Source: Hydrogenophaga intermedia (lineage in GTDB: Bacteria; Pseudomonadota; Gammaproteobacteria; Burkholderiales; Burkholderiaceae_C). Taken from it: DNA of 64,000 nt. A program made the position numbers and the translations under genes. Below the pieces are notes generated by a model. The model was not told where the DNA came from. It made no database searches and saw only the letters and a list, made by a program, of their open reading frames with translations. Positions 42,574 through 51,531 of the stretch are shown here, piece after piece; within the stretch, counting starts at the first letter, position 1; every line of letters starts with the position of its first letter. Location of the stretch: the NCBI RefSeq assembly GCF_000723405.1, contig NZ_CCAE010000003.1:62001-126000 (forward strand). The letters run 5' to 3'.

Positions 42574-44247
42574 ATGTCCGAAGCCGACTACCCGGTCACC
42601 GACCGTTCCCGCGTGCGGCTGTTTGCCGGCCGCGGGTCGAACGAGAAAACGGCGGTCCACGCCGTCATCGACAGCGCGCTGTACGGCGTGGTCTCGTACG
42701 TGATCGACGGCCAGCCCTTCGCCACGCCGACCATGGTGTGGCGCCAGGGCGAGTACCTGTACTGGCACGGCTCGGCCGGCAGCCGCATGCTCAAACACCT
42801 GGTGCAGGGCGCGCCGGTGTGCCTCAACTTCACGCACCTCGATGGCTTCGTGCTCTCGCGCCTGGCCTCGGCGCACACGCTCAACTACCGCTCGGTGATG
42901 GTCTACGGGCGCACGGAGTCGGTGGACTCGCTGGAGGAGCGGCTCGCGCAGTTGCAGGTGTTCCTCGGCTCGCGCTTCCCCGGCCGCTGGGACGAGGTGA
43001 AACAGCCCAATCTGCACGAGCTGCGCAGCATCCACATGGTGCGCCTGCGCATCGAGGAGGCTTCGCTCAAGCGCCGCGCCGGCCCGCCCGCCGACGGCCT
43101 GGCCATCTTCGGCGGCGAGGCGCTGTACGAGCAGGCCTGCTGGGCCGGCGAGGTGCCGCTGCGCACCGTGGCCTACCCGGGCCGCCCCGCCGCGCGCCTG
43201 AAGGCCGAGGTGGGCACACCCGCCTACGTGAGCGGCTTCGCGCGCCAGATGCAACTGCTCACGCCCGATGAGCGCCTGGGCCCGCCGCCGCCGCTGCGCG
43301 TGCGCGTGGCCGAGCTGCAAACCATGGCGACCGACGTGCGCCGCCTGCGGCTGCAGGCCATCGAACCCGCTGCCTTGCCGGCCATCGAGCCCGGTGCGCA
43401 CGCCCGCATCGGCGTGGTGCTGCGCGACGGCACGCGCGACGTGCGGCCCTACACCGTGGTGCGCAGCGACGCGGCGGGTGGCTGGTTCGACATCGCCGTG
43501 CTCAAGGAGCGCGAGGGGCGCGGCGGTTCGCTGCACCTGCACGAGGCCGTGCGCGTGGGCGACGAACTCGCGGTCGAGTCCTTCCCCAACGAGTTCCCCG
43601 TGCACCTGGGCACCACCTCGGCCGTGCTGGTGGCTGGCGGCATCGGCGTCACGCCCATCGTGGCCATCGCGCGCGCCTTGAAGGAACGCGGCACGCCCTT
43701 CGAGGTGCACTACGGCGCGCGCGGGCGCGAGCGCGCCGCCTACCTCGACGAGCTGCAGGCCATCGCGGGCGACCGCCTGCACTTTCACGACAGCTCGGTG
43801 GCGGCCAACGGCCGGCTCGACCCGCTGGCCGTGGTGGGCGAGCCCGCACCGGGGCGGCACGTGTACGTGTGCGGCTCCGCGTCGCTGATCGACGCGGTGG
43901 TGGACGCCGCGCTCGCGCGTGGTTACGTGCACGACAGCGTGCACCACGAGCTGTTCAACCCGCCGCCGCCGCTGTCCACCGACAAGCCCATCCGCCTGCA
44001 CCTCAAGCGATCGGACAAACAGGTGCTGGTGGAACCCGGCACCTCACTGCTCGACGCGGCCCTCGCCGAGGGCGTGCCCGTTCCGCACAGCTGCAAGCGC
44101 GGCGAATGCGGTGAGTGCGCCGTGCGCGTGGTCGCGGGCGCCATGCAGCATCGCGACCGCTTCCTCACCCCCGCGCAGCGCGAGACCGGCCTGGCCTGCA
44201 TCTGCGTGGCCTGGTCGGACGACGAGACCGTCGAACTCGACCTCTGA
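42574..44247 (+). CDS. Fusion of PNPOx-like split barrel with PDR-type reductase and 2Fe-2S ferredoxin
   Basis: 557 residues in four parts. Residues 15-170 are a flavin split barrel of the pyridoxamine-phosphate-oxidase-like type (AVIDSALYGVVSYVIDGQPF, GSRMLKHLVQGAPVCLNFTH). Residues 240-345 are an FMN domain (RPYTVVRS), 346-465 an NAD domain (VLVAGGIGVTPIVAIARAL, VYVCGSASLID), and 470-557 a plant-type ferredoxin with Cys507, Cys512, Cys515 and Cys542. AGGAGAG precedes the ATG. It is divergent from a complete Rieske system and followed 13 bp later by an azoreductase gene. Flavin transfer from the reductase part to the barrel is one possible role. Confidence 0.88.
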   Translation: MSEADYPVTDRSRVRLFAGRGSNEKTAVHAVIDSALYGVVSYVIDGQPFATPTMVWRQGEYLYWHGSAGSRMLKHLVQGAPVCLNFTHLDGFVLSRLASAHTLNYRSVMVYGRTESVDSLEERLAQLQVFLGSRFPGRWDEVKQPNLHELRSIHMVRLRIEEASLKRRAGPPADGLAIFGGEALYEQACWAGEVPLRTVAYPGRPAARLKAEVGTPAYVSGFARQMQLLTPDERLGPPPPLRVRVAELQTMATDVRRLRLQAIEPAALPAIEPGAHARIGVVLRDGTRDVRPYTVVRSDAAGGWFDIAVLKEREGRGGSLHLHEAVRVGDELAVESFPNEFPVHLGTTSAVLVAGGIGVTPIVAIARALKERGTPFEVHYGARGRERAAYLDELQAIAGDRLHFHDSSVAANGRLDPLAVVGEPAPGRHVYVCGSASLIDAVVDAALARGYVHDSVHHELFNPPPPLSTDKPIRLHLKRSDKQVLVEPGTSLLDAALAEGVPVPHSCKRGECGECAVRVVAGAMQHRDRFLTPAQRETGLACICVAWSDDETVELDL

Positions 44248-44260
44248 ACCCATCGACACC

Positions 44261-44929
44261 ATGACCCACGACCCGACCCCGCCCCGCGTCCTGCACCTCA
44301 TCGCCTCGCCGCGCCGCGGCAGCAGCTCCACCGCCATCGGCCAGGCCCACCTCGACGATCTGCGCCGCCAGCACCCCGGTGCGCACATCGAGACGCTGGA
44401 CCTCTGGTCGCTGGACCTGCCCTCCATCGACGGCGACCTGCTCGACGCCAAGTACGCCATCCTGGCCCGCCGGCCCCACGAGCCCGCGCAGGCCCAGGCC
44501 TGGGCGCGTGTGCAGGCGCTGGTCGCTCAGTTCCTCAGCTTCGACCATTACGTGTTCAGCGTGCCCATGTGGAACCTGGGCATTCCCTATCGGCTGAAAC
44601 ACTACATCGACGTGATCACCCAGCCCGGCCTCACCTTCTCCTGGACACCGGAGCGCGGTTACGAAGGCCTGGTGCACGGGCGCACGGCCGTGGTGGTCTA
44701 CGCCAGCGCCTTCGACTACACCCCCGGCTCGCCGCTGCGCGACTGGGACCAGCAGAAGGCCTTCATGACCACCTGGCTGCGCTACATCGGCATCGACGCC
44801 GTCGAGGCCATCGACGCCGGGCCCACGCGCCCCAGCGAGCCCGGCGCACCGGCCGCGCGCGAGGCTGCCGAGGCGCGCGCCCGTCAACTCGCCCAGGGGC
44901 CGTTCGGTGTGGTCGATCGAATGAGGTAA
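44261..44929 (+). CDS. FMN-dependent NADH-azoreductase / quinone reductase
   Basis: 222 residues. Flavodoxin-like fold of the AzoR type: LHLIASPRRGSSSTAIGQAH binds FMN phosphate, VFSVPMWNLGIPYRLKHYID and FSWTPERGYEGLVHG follow the AzoR order. It reduces azo bonds or quinones with NAD(P)H in the cytoplasm. It is probably in one transcript with the fusion gene 13 bp upstream. The pair may process azo, nitro or quinoid aromatics; substrate open. Confidence 0.88.
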   Translation: MTHDPTPPRVLHLIASPRRGSSSTAIGQAHLDDLRRQHPGAHIETLDLWSLDLPSIDGDLLDAKYAILARRPHEPAQAQAWARVQALVAQFLSFDHYVFSVPMWNLGIPYRLKHYIDVITQPGLTFSWTPERGYEGLVHGRTAVVVYASAFDYTPGSPLRDWDQQKAFMTTWLRYIGIDAVEAIDAGPTRPSEPGAPAAREAAEARARQLAQGPFGVVDRMR

Positions 44930-44952
44930 GTTGGGTAGAATATGGTTGGGTA
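44930..44952 (+). promoter_or_regulatory. GTTGGGTA repeats and -10 before the MarR-like gene
   Basis: GTTGGGTA occurs at 44930-44937 and 44945-44952. TAGAAT at 44936-44941, between them, is a good -10 candidate; no clear -35 is seen. They lie just before the MarR-like start at 44967, overlapping the region where that regulator would control itself. Confidence 0.5.
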
Positions 44953-44966
44953 AAACGAGAACAAGC

Positions 44967-45824
44967 ATGACCGACACCTCCGCCAACCGCCTGCCCCCCG
45001 CCGACATCGACCTCACCTCCGCGCAGGTGCGCCGAGAACTGCCCGCGCGCGCCAAGCCCTACTGGCACATCAGCACGCCTGGCGTGCACCTGGGCTACTA
45101 CAAGGGCGGCCGCGGCGCCGCCTGGTACGGCCGCAAATTCGTCGGCGAAGGCCGCTACCGCCAGACCAAGCTGGGCCCCAGCCGCGACGAGGACGCCGCC
45201 GGCGGGCTCTCCTTCGTCGAGGCGCTGGAGGCTCTGGTGGCCTGGGCCTCGGACGGGGCACCGACCAACGGAACCCCCGCCGCCCCCGCGCCCCGCGAGG
45301 GCCGCCGCCAGGCCGAGCGCGCCGCCAAACAACTGCAACCCACGCGGCTGGACACCATCTCCCGCGCCTGGGCGCAGGAACGGCCAGACGTCGACTTCTG
45401 GCTGGCCGGCTTCTTCCTGCGCCTCGAGTACGCCCACTACCTGCACGACCGGCGCGTGCAGGAGGTGGCCAAGCAGGCCGGCGCCAACGTGGGCGACCTG
45501 CACGTGCTGCTGGCCCTGCGCCGCAACGGCCCCGGCGTGGCCATGCGGCCCACCGACCTGTACCGCGAGCTGCTGGTCACCTCCGGTGCCATCACCAAGC
45601 GGCTGGACAACCTGCGGGCACAGAACTTGATTGAGCGCGTGGCAGACGCCGGGGACCGGCGCTCCGAACTGGTGCGCCTCACCGCCAGCGGCCAGGCCGT
45701 GGCCGACGCCGCCATGACCCGCATCACCGAGTCGCTCAAGCGCATCGTGGCCGCCAGCGGCCTCGGCCGCGAGGAGCTCATCCAGCTCGACGAGGGCTTT
45801 CGTCGCCTGATCGCCGCGATGTGA
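44967..45824 (+). CDS. Chimeric regulator: integrase-type arm DNA-binding domain joined to MarR domain
   Basis: 285 residues, about twice a normal MarR protein. Residues 20-95 read LPARAKPYWHISTPGVHLGY, YKGGRGAAWYGRKFVGEGRY and LSFVEALEALVAWA. That is the pattern of the N-terminal arm-binding domain of tyrosine recombinases from mobile elements. A loose Ala/Pro/Arg linker (96-125) leads to a MarR winged helix (175-245): NVGDLHVLLALRRNGPG, YRELLVTSGAITKRLDNLRA and a wing with GDRRSELVRLT. No catalytic recombinase domain is present. It sits between the Rieske/azoreductase genes and the ABC operon, whose promoters share an operator. Confidence 0.85.
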   Translation: MTDTSANRLPPADIDLTSAQVRRELPARAKPYWHISTPGVHLGYYKGGRGAAWYGRKFVGEGRYRQTKLGPSRDEDAAGGLSFVEALEALVAWASDGAPTNGTPAAPAPREGRRQAERAAKQLQPTRLDTISRAWAQERPDVDFWLAGFFLRLEYAHYLHDRRVQEVAKQAGANVGDLHVLLALRRNGPGVAMRPTDLYRELLVTSGAITKRLDNLRAQNLIERVADAGDRRSELVRLTASGQAVADAAMTRITESLKRIVAASGLGREELIQLDEGFRRLIAAM

Positions 45825-45844
45825 CGGGTGGGGGTTTCACTGTG

Positions 45845-45872
45845 TTGACATTTATCTCACCAAGAAGATAAT
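45845..45872 (+). promoter_or_regulatory. Promoter and operator of the ABC-transporter operon
   Basis: TTGACA (45845-45850), 16 bp, GATAAT (45867-45872) is a near-consensus sigma-70 promoter. TTATCT (45852-45857) and AGATAA (45866-45871) form a dyad with an 8-bp spacer lying between and over the boxes. Sequence and geometry match the Rieske-operon promoter at 42434-42462. Confidence 0.75.
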
Positions 45873-45930
45873 GAACGCACAGTGAAGTGTTGGGCGAGAG
45901 GCGAGCTCGCCGCACGGACTGGTGCCTCTC

Positions 45931-45947
45931 TACCCAACCCACCCAAC
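45931..45947 (-). promoter_or_regulatory. Inverted-orientation GTTGGGTA repeat before the ABC operon
   Basis: TACCCAAC (45931-45938) and CACCCAAC (45940-45947) are the reverse of GTTGGGTA and GTTGGGTG, spaced 9 bp as at 42513-42529. They lie in the 5' leader 10 bp before the start codon, possibly also acting on translation. Confidence 0.45.
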
Positions 45948-45956
45948 GGAACGACG

Positions 45957-47162
45957 ATGAACGACCCCCACGCCTCCCTCTCGCGTCGCCGCCTGCTGCA
46001 AGCCTCGCTCGCCCTGCCGGCGCTGAGCACGGGACTCGCCCTGGCGCAGACCGGTGCCGCCCCGCGCGGCGTCATCAAGCTCGGGCAGACCATGCCCTAC
46101 AGCGGCCCGGCCTCGGCGCTCAGCGCCATCGGCAAGGTGCAGACGCGCTACTTCAAGATGGTCAACGAGGCCGGCGGCATCAACGGCCGCAGCGTGGAGT
46201 TGATCTCGCTCGACGATGGCTACAACCCCGCCAAGGCCATGGAGCAGACGCGCAGCCTGGTGGAGCGCGAAGGCGTGGTGGCGATGTTCGCCAGCATGGG
46301 CACGGCGCAGAACGCGGCGGTGCAGCGTTACCTCAACACGCGCAAGGTGCCGCAGCTCTTCGTCTATGCCGGCAGCGACCGTTTCGCCGACCCGAAGTAC
46401 TACCCCTGGACCTTGCCCGGCCTGCCCACCTTCTCCACCGAGGCCGCCGCGTACGCCGACCACGTGCACCGCGCGAAGCCTGGCGCCAAGGTGGCCGTGC
46501 TCTACCAGAACGACGACTTCGGCAAGGAGTACCTCAACGCCTTCCGCGAGCGGCTCAAGGAGATCGGCAGCCAGGCCGAGGTGGTGGCCGCCGCGGGCTA
46601 CGAGGTCACGGCGCCCACCATCGACTCGCAGATCATCACGCTCGCCGGCACCAACGCCGACGTCTTCCTCAACATCACCACCCCCAAGTTCACCATCCAG
46701 GCCATCCGCAAGGTCAGCGACCTGCCGTGGAAGCCCATGCACATCATCCCCATCACCAGCAACTTCGTGGCCACCGTGCTGCGCGTGGCGGGGCTGGACA
46801 AGAGCACGGGCCTGATCAGCTCCACACCCAGCAAGTCGGCGGGCGACCCCGAGTGGGCCAAGGACGACGGCTACCTGGGCTGGGTGAGCTTCATGAAGAA
46901 GCACTACCCCGAGGGCGACCTCACCGAGCAGCTCAACCTCGTCGGCTACAGCATGGGTCACCTCATGACCGAGGTGCTCAAGCGCTGCGGTGACGAGATC
47001 ACCCCGCAGCGCATCCTGAAGGAGGCCACCACCATCAAGGGCCTGGCGCTGCCGGCCCTGATCCCGGGCATCACCGTGAACACCTCGCCCGACGACTACC
47101 GCGTCGTGCGCCAGTTCCGCCTGCAGCGCTTCGACGGCACCCGCTGGGTTCCGCTGGCGTGA
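45957..47162 (+). CDS. Liv-type ABC transporter substrate-binding protein
   Basis: 401 residues. The signal has a Tat motif SRRRLLQASLALPALSTGLA ending near ALAQT. The mature part is of the LivK/peripla_BP_6 type: IKLGQTMPYSGPASALSAIG, KMVNEAGGINGRSVELISLD and VAVLYQNDDFGKEYLNAF. This subgroup often binds aromatic acids rather than branched-chain amino acids. First gene of an operon of six. Ligand inferred to be the aromatic substrate of the linked oxygenase. Confidence 0.92.
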   Translation: MNDPHASLSRRRLLQASLALPALSTGLALAQTGAAPRGVIKLGQTMPYSGPASALSAIGKVQTRYFKMVNEAGGINGRSVELISLDDGYNPAKAMEQTRSLVEREGVVAMFASMGTAQNAAVQRYLNTRKVPQLFVYAGSDRFADPKYYPWTLPGLPTFSTEAAAYADHVHRAKPGAKVAVLYQNDDFGKEYLNAFRERLKEIGSQAEVVAAAGYEVTAPTIDSQIITLAGTNADVFLNITTPKFTIQAIRKVSDLPWKPMHIIPITSNFVATVLRVAGLDKSTGLISSTPSKSAGDPEWAKDDGYLGWVSFMKKHYPEGDLTEQLNLVGYSMGHLMTEVLKRCGDEITPQRILKEATTIKGLALPALIPGITVNTSPDDYRVVRQFRLQRFDGTRWVPLA

Positions 47163-47979
47163 TGGGCGCAGTGCTGGACACGGGCGCGGCGGTCACGGAC
47201 GCCGCGCCCCGCGCGAGCGAGCCGCTGCTGCGCGTCGAGGGATTGGGCATCCGCTTCGGCGGCGTGTGCGCGCTGCAGGACGTGTCCTTCAGCGTCATGC
47301 CGGGCATGGTCTGCGGGATCATCGGCCCCAACGGTGCGGGCAAGACCACGCTGTTCAATTGCCTCAGCCGCATCAACGACCTGCACGAGGGCCGCATCCA
47401 CTTCAACGGGCGCGACCTGCGCGGCATCGGCGCGCACCAGGTGGCTGCGCTCGGCATCGCGCGCACCTTCCAGAACGTCGCGCTGTTCGATCGCCAGAGC
47501 GTGCGCAAGAACGTGGAGACGGGCTGCTACCTCGGCTTCGGCGGGCGGCATTTCGCCTCGTTGTTCATGACCCGCCAGGGTCGCCGCGACCGCGCCGAGA
47601 TCGACACGCGCGTGGACGAGCTGCTTGAGTTCGCGCGCCTGCGCGACGTGGCCCACGTGCTCGTGGCCGACCTGCCCTTCGGCGTGCGCAAGCGCGTGGA
47701 GCTGGCGCGTGCGCTGGCCATGCGGCCACGCCTGCTGCTGCTGGACGAGCCGGCCGCCGGCCTCAACCACGAAGAGATGGAGGAACTGCTGGGCTGGATC
47801 CGGCAGATCCGCGACCGCATGGGCGTGGCCGTGCTGCTGATCGAACACCACATGAGCCTGGTGATGCGCGTGTGCGACCAGGTGGTCGTGCTCGAATTCG
47901 GTCGCGACATCGCCAGCGGCACGCCGCAGGAAGTGGCCGCGAACCCGGAAGTCATCCGCGCCTACCTGGGAGGCGACGA

Positions 47980-47983
<4 letters not shown>
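47162..47983 (+). CDS. livG: Liv-type ABC transporter ATPase
   Basis: 273 residues. Walker A IIGPNGAGKTTLFNCLS, LivG-type LGIARTFQNVALF, a signature altered to LPFGVRKRVELARAL, and Walker B LLLLDEPAAGLN. The ATG overlaps the previous TGA as TGATG; a GTG directly before it is in frame too. The signature LPFG in place of LSGG/LPYG is common in LivG-like proteins. Pairs with the next ATPase. Confidence 0.94.
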
Positions 47984-48699
<716 letters not shown>

Positions 48700-48710
48700 G
48701 GACAACGGAC

Positions 48711-49583
48711 ATGATGGAATTCGCACAACAGGTGGCGGCCGGCTTCGTCAACGGCTGCATTTACGCCATGCTGGCTCTGTCGCTGGTGATGATCTACCGC
48801 GCCACGCACCACGTGAACTTCGCGCAGGGCGAGATGGCGATGTTCTCCACCTTCATCGCCTGGGCGCTGGTGGAGGCGGGCGCGCCCTACTGGGCGGCCG
48901 CGGCCGGCGCCATCGCCTTCGGCTTCGCCATGGGCGCGGTGGTGGAACGCGTGGCCCTGCGCCCGCTGCACGACTCGCCCGCGCTCGCGGTGGTCACCGT
49001 GTTCGTGGCGCTCATGATCATCGTGCAGAGCGCGGCCGGTCTCATCTTCGGCCACGAGACCTACAGCCTGGACAGCCCCTTCGCCAGTTGGGGCGGGGTG
49101 GGACAGGGCCTGCTGTCGGGCCACGCGCTGGGCACCGTGCTGGTGACCGTGCTGGTGCTCGCGGCCATGAGCGCCTTCTTCCGCTACACGAAGCTGGGCC
49201 TGTCCATGCGCGCCGCGGCCATCAACCCGGTGTCCAGCGCGCTCTCGGGCATCAACGTGAGCCGCGTGCTCATGATCGGCTGGGGCGTGGCCGGCGCCAT
49301 CGGCGCGGTGGCCGGCCTGCTGGCCGCGCCCGTGGTCTTCCTCAGCCCGCACATGATGAGCGGCATCATGATCTACGGCTTCGCCGCCGCCGTGCTCGGC
49401 GGCGTGGACAGCCCGCCCGGCGCCATCCTCGGCGGCCTCATCCTGGGCATTGGCGAAAACCTGCTGGGTGCCTACGTCACCGGCAACGAACTCAAGCTCA
49501 CCATCGCGCTGGTGGTGATGTTCGCCATCCTCGTCGTGCGCCCGCGCGGCCTGCTGGGCGGAAAGGCGATCCAACGTGTCTGA
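48711..49583 (+). CDS. livH: Liv-type ABC transporter permease
   Basis: 290 residues with about eight membrane helices. LivH marks: GFVNGCIYAMLALSLVMIYR, HHVNFAQGEMAMFS, AAAINPVSSALSGINVSRVL and VLGGVDSPPGAILGGLILGI. Starts 11 bp after livF. Confidence 0.93.
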   Translation: MMEFAQQVAAGFVNGCIYAMLALSLVMIYRATHHVNFAQGEMAMFSTFIAWALVEAGAPYWAAAAGAIAFGFAMGAVVERVALRPLHDSPALAVVTVFVALMIIVQSAAGLIFGHETYSLDSPFASWGGVGQGLLSGHALGTVLVTVLVLAAMSAFFRYTKLGLSMRAAAINPVSSALSGINVSRVLMIGWGVAGAIGAVAGLLAAPVVFLSPHMMSGIMIYGFAAAVLGGVDSPPGAILGGLILGIGENLLGAYVTGNELKLTIALVVMFAILVVRPRGLLGGKAIQRV

Positions 49584-50634
49584 ACTTTCCTCCCGCCGCG
49601 GCTCGCGCATGACCGCCCTTGTCGACCGCGTCCCCGGCCGCGGCACCACCGTCGCCCTCGCCGCCATTGGCCTGGCCCTGCTGCTGGTGTTCCTGGTGCA
49701 CGGCTACTGGGCCTTCAAGCTCGCCACCGTGGTCATCCTCGCGCTGGCGGTGCGTGGCCTGCAACTGCTCATCGGCTCCAGCGGCCAGATCTCGCTCGGG
49801 CACGGCGCCTTCTTCGGCCTGGGCGCCTACGCTTCGGGCGTGTTCATGTCGCAGGCCTGGCTCACGCCCTACCTCTCGGTGCCGGTGGCGGCGTTGGTGT
49901 GCGGCGTGCTGGGCTTTCTGTTCGGCCTGCCCGCCGTGCGCCTGGCCGGGCCCTACCTGGCGCTGGCCACCTTCGCGCTCTCGCTGGCCTTTCCGCAGTT
50001 GCTCAAGCACCCGCTGTTCGAGGACTGGACGGGGGGCGTCAGCGGCCTCAGCCTGGACCCGGTGACCGTGCCCTTCGGCATCACCTGGCTGCACGACGAC
50101 CAGTGGGCGCTGCTGATGACGATCGTGTGGGCCGCCATTGTCTACACCGCGCTGCACCGCCTGGTCTGCGGCCCCACCGGCCTGGCCTGGATCTCGCTGC
50201 GCGACCACCCCACGGCCGCCACCGCCGTGGGTGTGGACGTGCGGCGCTGGAAAGCCATCGCCTTCGGCGTGAGTGCGGCCACCGTGGGCGCGGCCGGCGC
50301 GCTCAACACGGTGCTCACCGGTTTCGTCTCGCCCGACAGCTTCACCGTCTTCCTCTCGCTCAGCCTGCTGGTGGGCGTGGCCATCTCCGGGCCCACGTCC
50401 ATCCTGGGCACGGGCGTCGCGGCGGTGTTCCTCTCCTTCGCGCCCGACGTGATGGAGAAGGTCTCGCGCGAACTCACCGGCGTGCTCTACGGCGCGGTGA
50501 TGCTGGCCATCGTGTTCGTGGTGCCGGCGCTCAACCAGTGGCGTCGCCGCTCGGCCTTGAAGCGCCGCGCGGACACCGCCGCGCCTGCGCCCGTGCCCGT
50601 CCCGGTCGCGGCCACGCCCGAGCAGGCCCGGTAA
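49576..50634 (+). CDS. livM: Liv-type ABC transporter permease
   Basis: 352 residues. GTG start overlapping livH by eight bases; an ATG at 49609 is an alternative. LivM marks: LLIGSSGQISLGHGAFFGLG, FLFGLPAVRLAGPYLALATF and DHPTAATAVGVDVRRWKAIA. The C-terminal 30 residues are Ala/Pro/Val-rich and charged. Completes the transporter. Confidence 0.93.
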   Translation: MSELSSRRGSRMTALVDRVPGRGTTVALAAIGLALLLVFLVHGYWAFKLATVVILALAVRGLQLLIGSSGQISLGHGAFFGLGAYASGVFMSQAWLTPYLSVPVAALVCGVLGFLFGLPAVRLAGPYLALATFALSLAFPQLLKHPLFEDWTGGVSGLSLDPVTVPFGITWLHDDQWALLMTIVWAAIVYTALHRLVCGPTGLAWISLRDHPTAATAVGVDVRRWKAIAFGVSAATVGAAGALNTVLTGFVSPDSFTVFLSLSLLVGVAISGPTSILGTGVAAVFLSFAPDVMEKVSRELTGVLYGAVMLAIVFVVPALNQWRRRSALKRRADTAAPAPVPVPVAATPEQAR

Positions 50635-50665
50635 GCCTTTCCCTCCAACAGCAACAACGATTCAC

Positions 50666-51499
50666 ATGCAATCTCTCGAAGGAAAAGTGGCCGTCGTCAC
50701 CGGCGCCACGCGCGGCGTCGGCAAGGGCGTGGCGCTTGCGCTGGGCGAAGCCGGCGCGCTGGTCTACGTCACCGGCCGCACGCTCGATCGCGGCGGCTCG
50801 CAGTGGCCCGGCTCGCTCGCGGAAACCGTGGACGAGATCGCGCAGCGCGGCGGCAAGGCCATCCCCATCGTCTGCGACCACGCCGACGACCAGAGCGTGA
50901 AGGACGTGTTCGCCCGCGTCGCGCGCGAGCAGGACGGCCGGCTCGACGTGCTGGTCAACAACGTCTTCGCCGCGCCGTCGAAGATGCCCGTCAACGTGCC
51001 GTTCTGGGAACTGCCCGACGACCTCTGGGAAACCCTGCTGCGCGTGGGCCTGCGCTCACACTACATCGCCAGCCGCTGCGCCGCGCCGCTCATGGTGGCG
51101 CGCCGCTCGGGCCTGATCGTCAACACGTCCTCGGGTGGCGCGGTGCGCTACACCTTCAACGTGCCCTTCGGCGTGCAGAAGGCCGGCGTGGACAAGATGG
51201 CCAGGGACATGGCGCACGACCTGCGCCCCTTTGGCGTGGCGGCGGTGGTGATCTGGCCCGGCTTCATCAAGAGCGAAAAGTTCCTGGCCCAGCCCGACCG
51301 CATGCCCCCCGCGCTGGCCCAGCGCATCATGGAACACGGCGAGTCGCCCGAGTTCGCAGGCCGCGCGGTGGCCGCGCTCGCGGGCGACGCGGACATCATG
51401 AGCAAGTCGGGCCAGTTGCTGCTGGTGGCCGAACTCGCGCGCGAGTTCGGCTTCACCGACGTGGACGGCCGACTGCCGCAGGCGCCTTCGCGCACCTGA
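50666..51499 (+). CDS. SDR-family protein with catalytic Tyr replaced by Phe
   Basis: 277 residues, DHRS1-like. The NAD(P) motif VAVVTGATRGVGKGVALALG and the NN motif VLVNNVFAA are normal, as is the Ser of IVNTSSGGAVRY. The active-site YxxxK position reads VPFGVQK, that is Phe168-x3-Lys172. The codon is TTC, so the general-acid Tyr is missing. Last gene of the ABC operon, 31 bp after livM. It may bind a cofactor or ligand without classic dehydrogenase activity, or use another acid. Confidence 0.88.
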   Translation: MQSLEGKVAVVTGATRGVGKGVALALGEAGALVYVTGRTLDRGGSQWPGSLAETVDEIAQRGGKAIPIVCDHADDQSVKDVFARVAREQDGRLDVLVNNVFAAPSKMPVNVPFWELPDDLWETLLRVGLRSHYIASRCAAPLMVARRSGLIVNTSSGGAVRYTFNVPFGVQKAGVDKMARDMAHDLRPFGVAAVVIWPGFIKSEKFLAQPDRMPPALAQRIMEHGESPEFAGRAVAALAGDADIMSKSGQLLLVAELAREFGFTDVDGRLPQAPSRT

Positions 51500-51531
51500 C
51501 ACGCATCGGAGGCGCGCCGGGCCGCAGGCCC

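Noticed and set aside
44967..45250. Remnant of a real integrase gene in front of a separate MarR gene
   Set aside because: The arm-like part is in one uninterrupted frame with the MarR part, with a linker and no internal stop or good internal start, so it reads as a true fusion.
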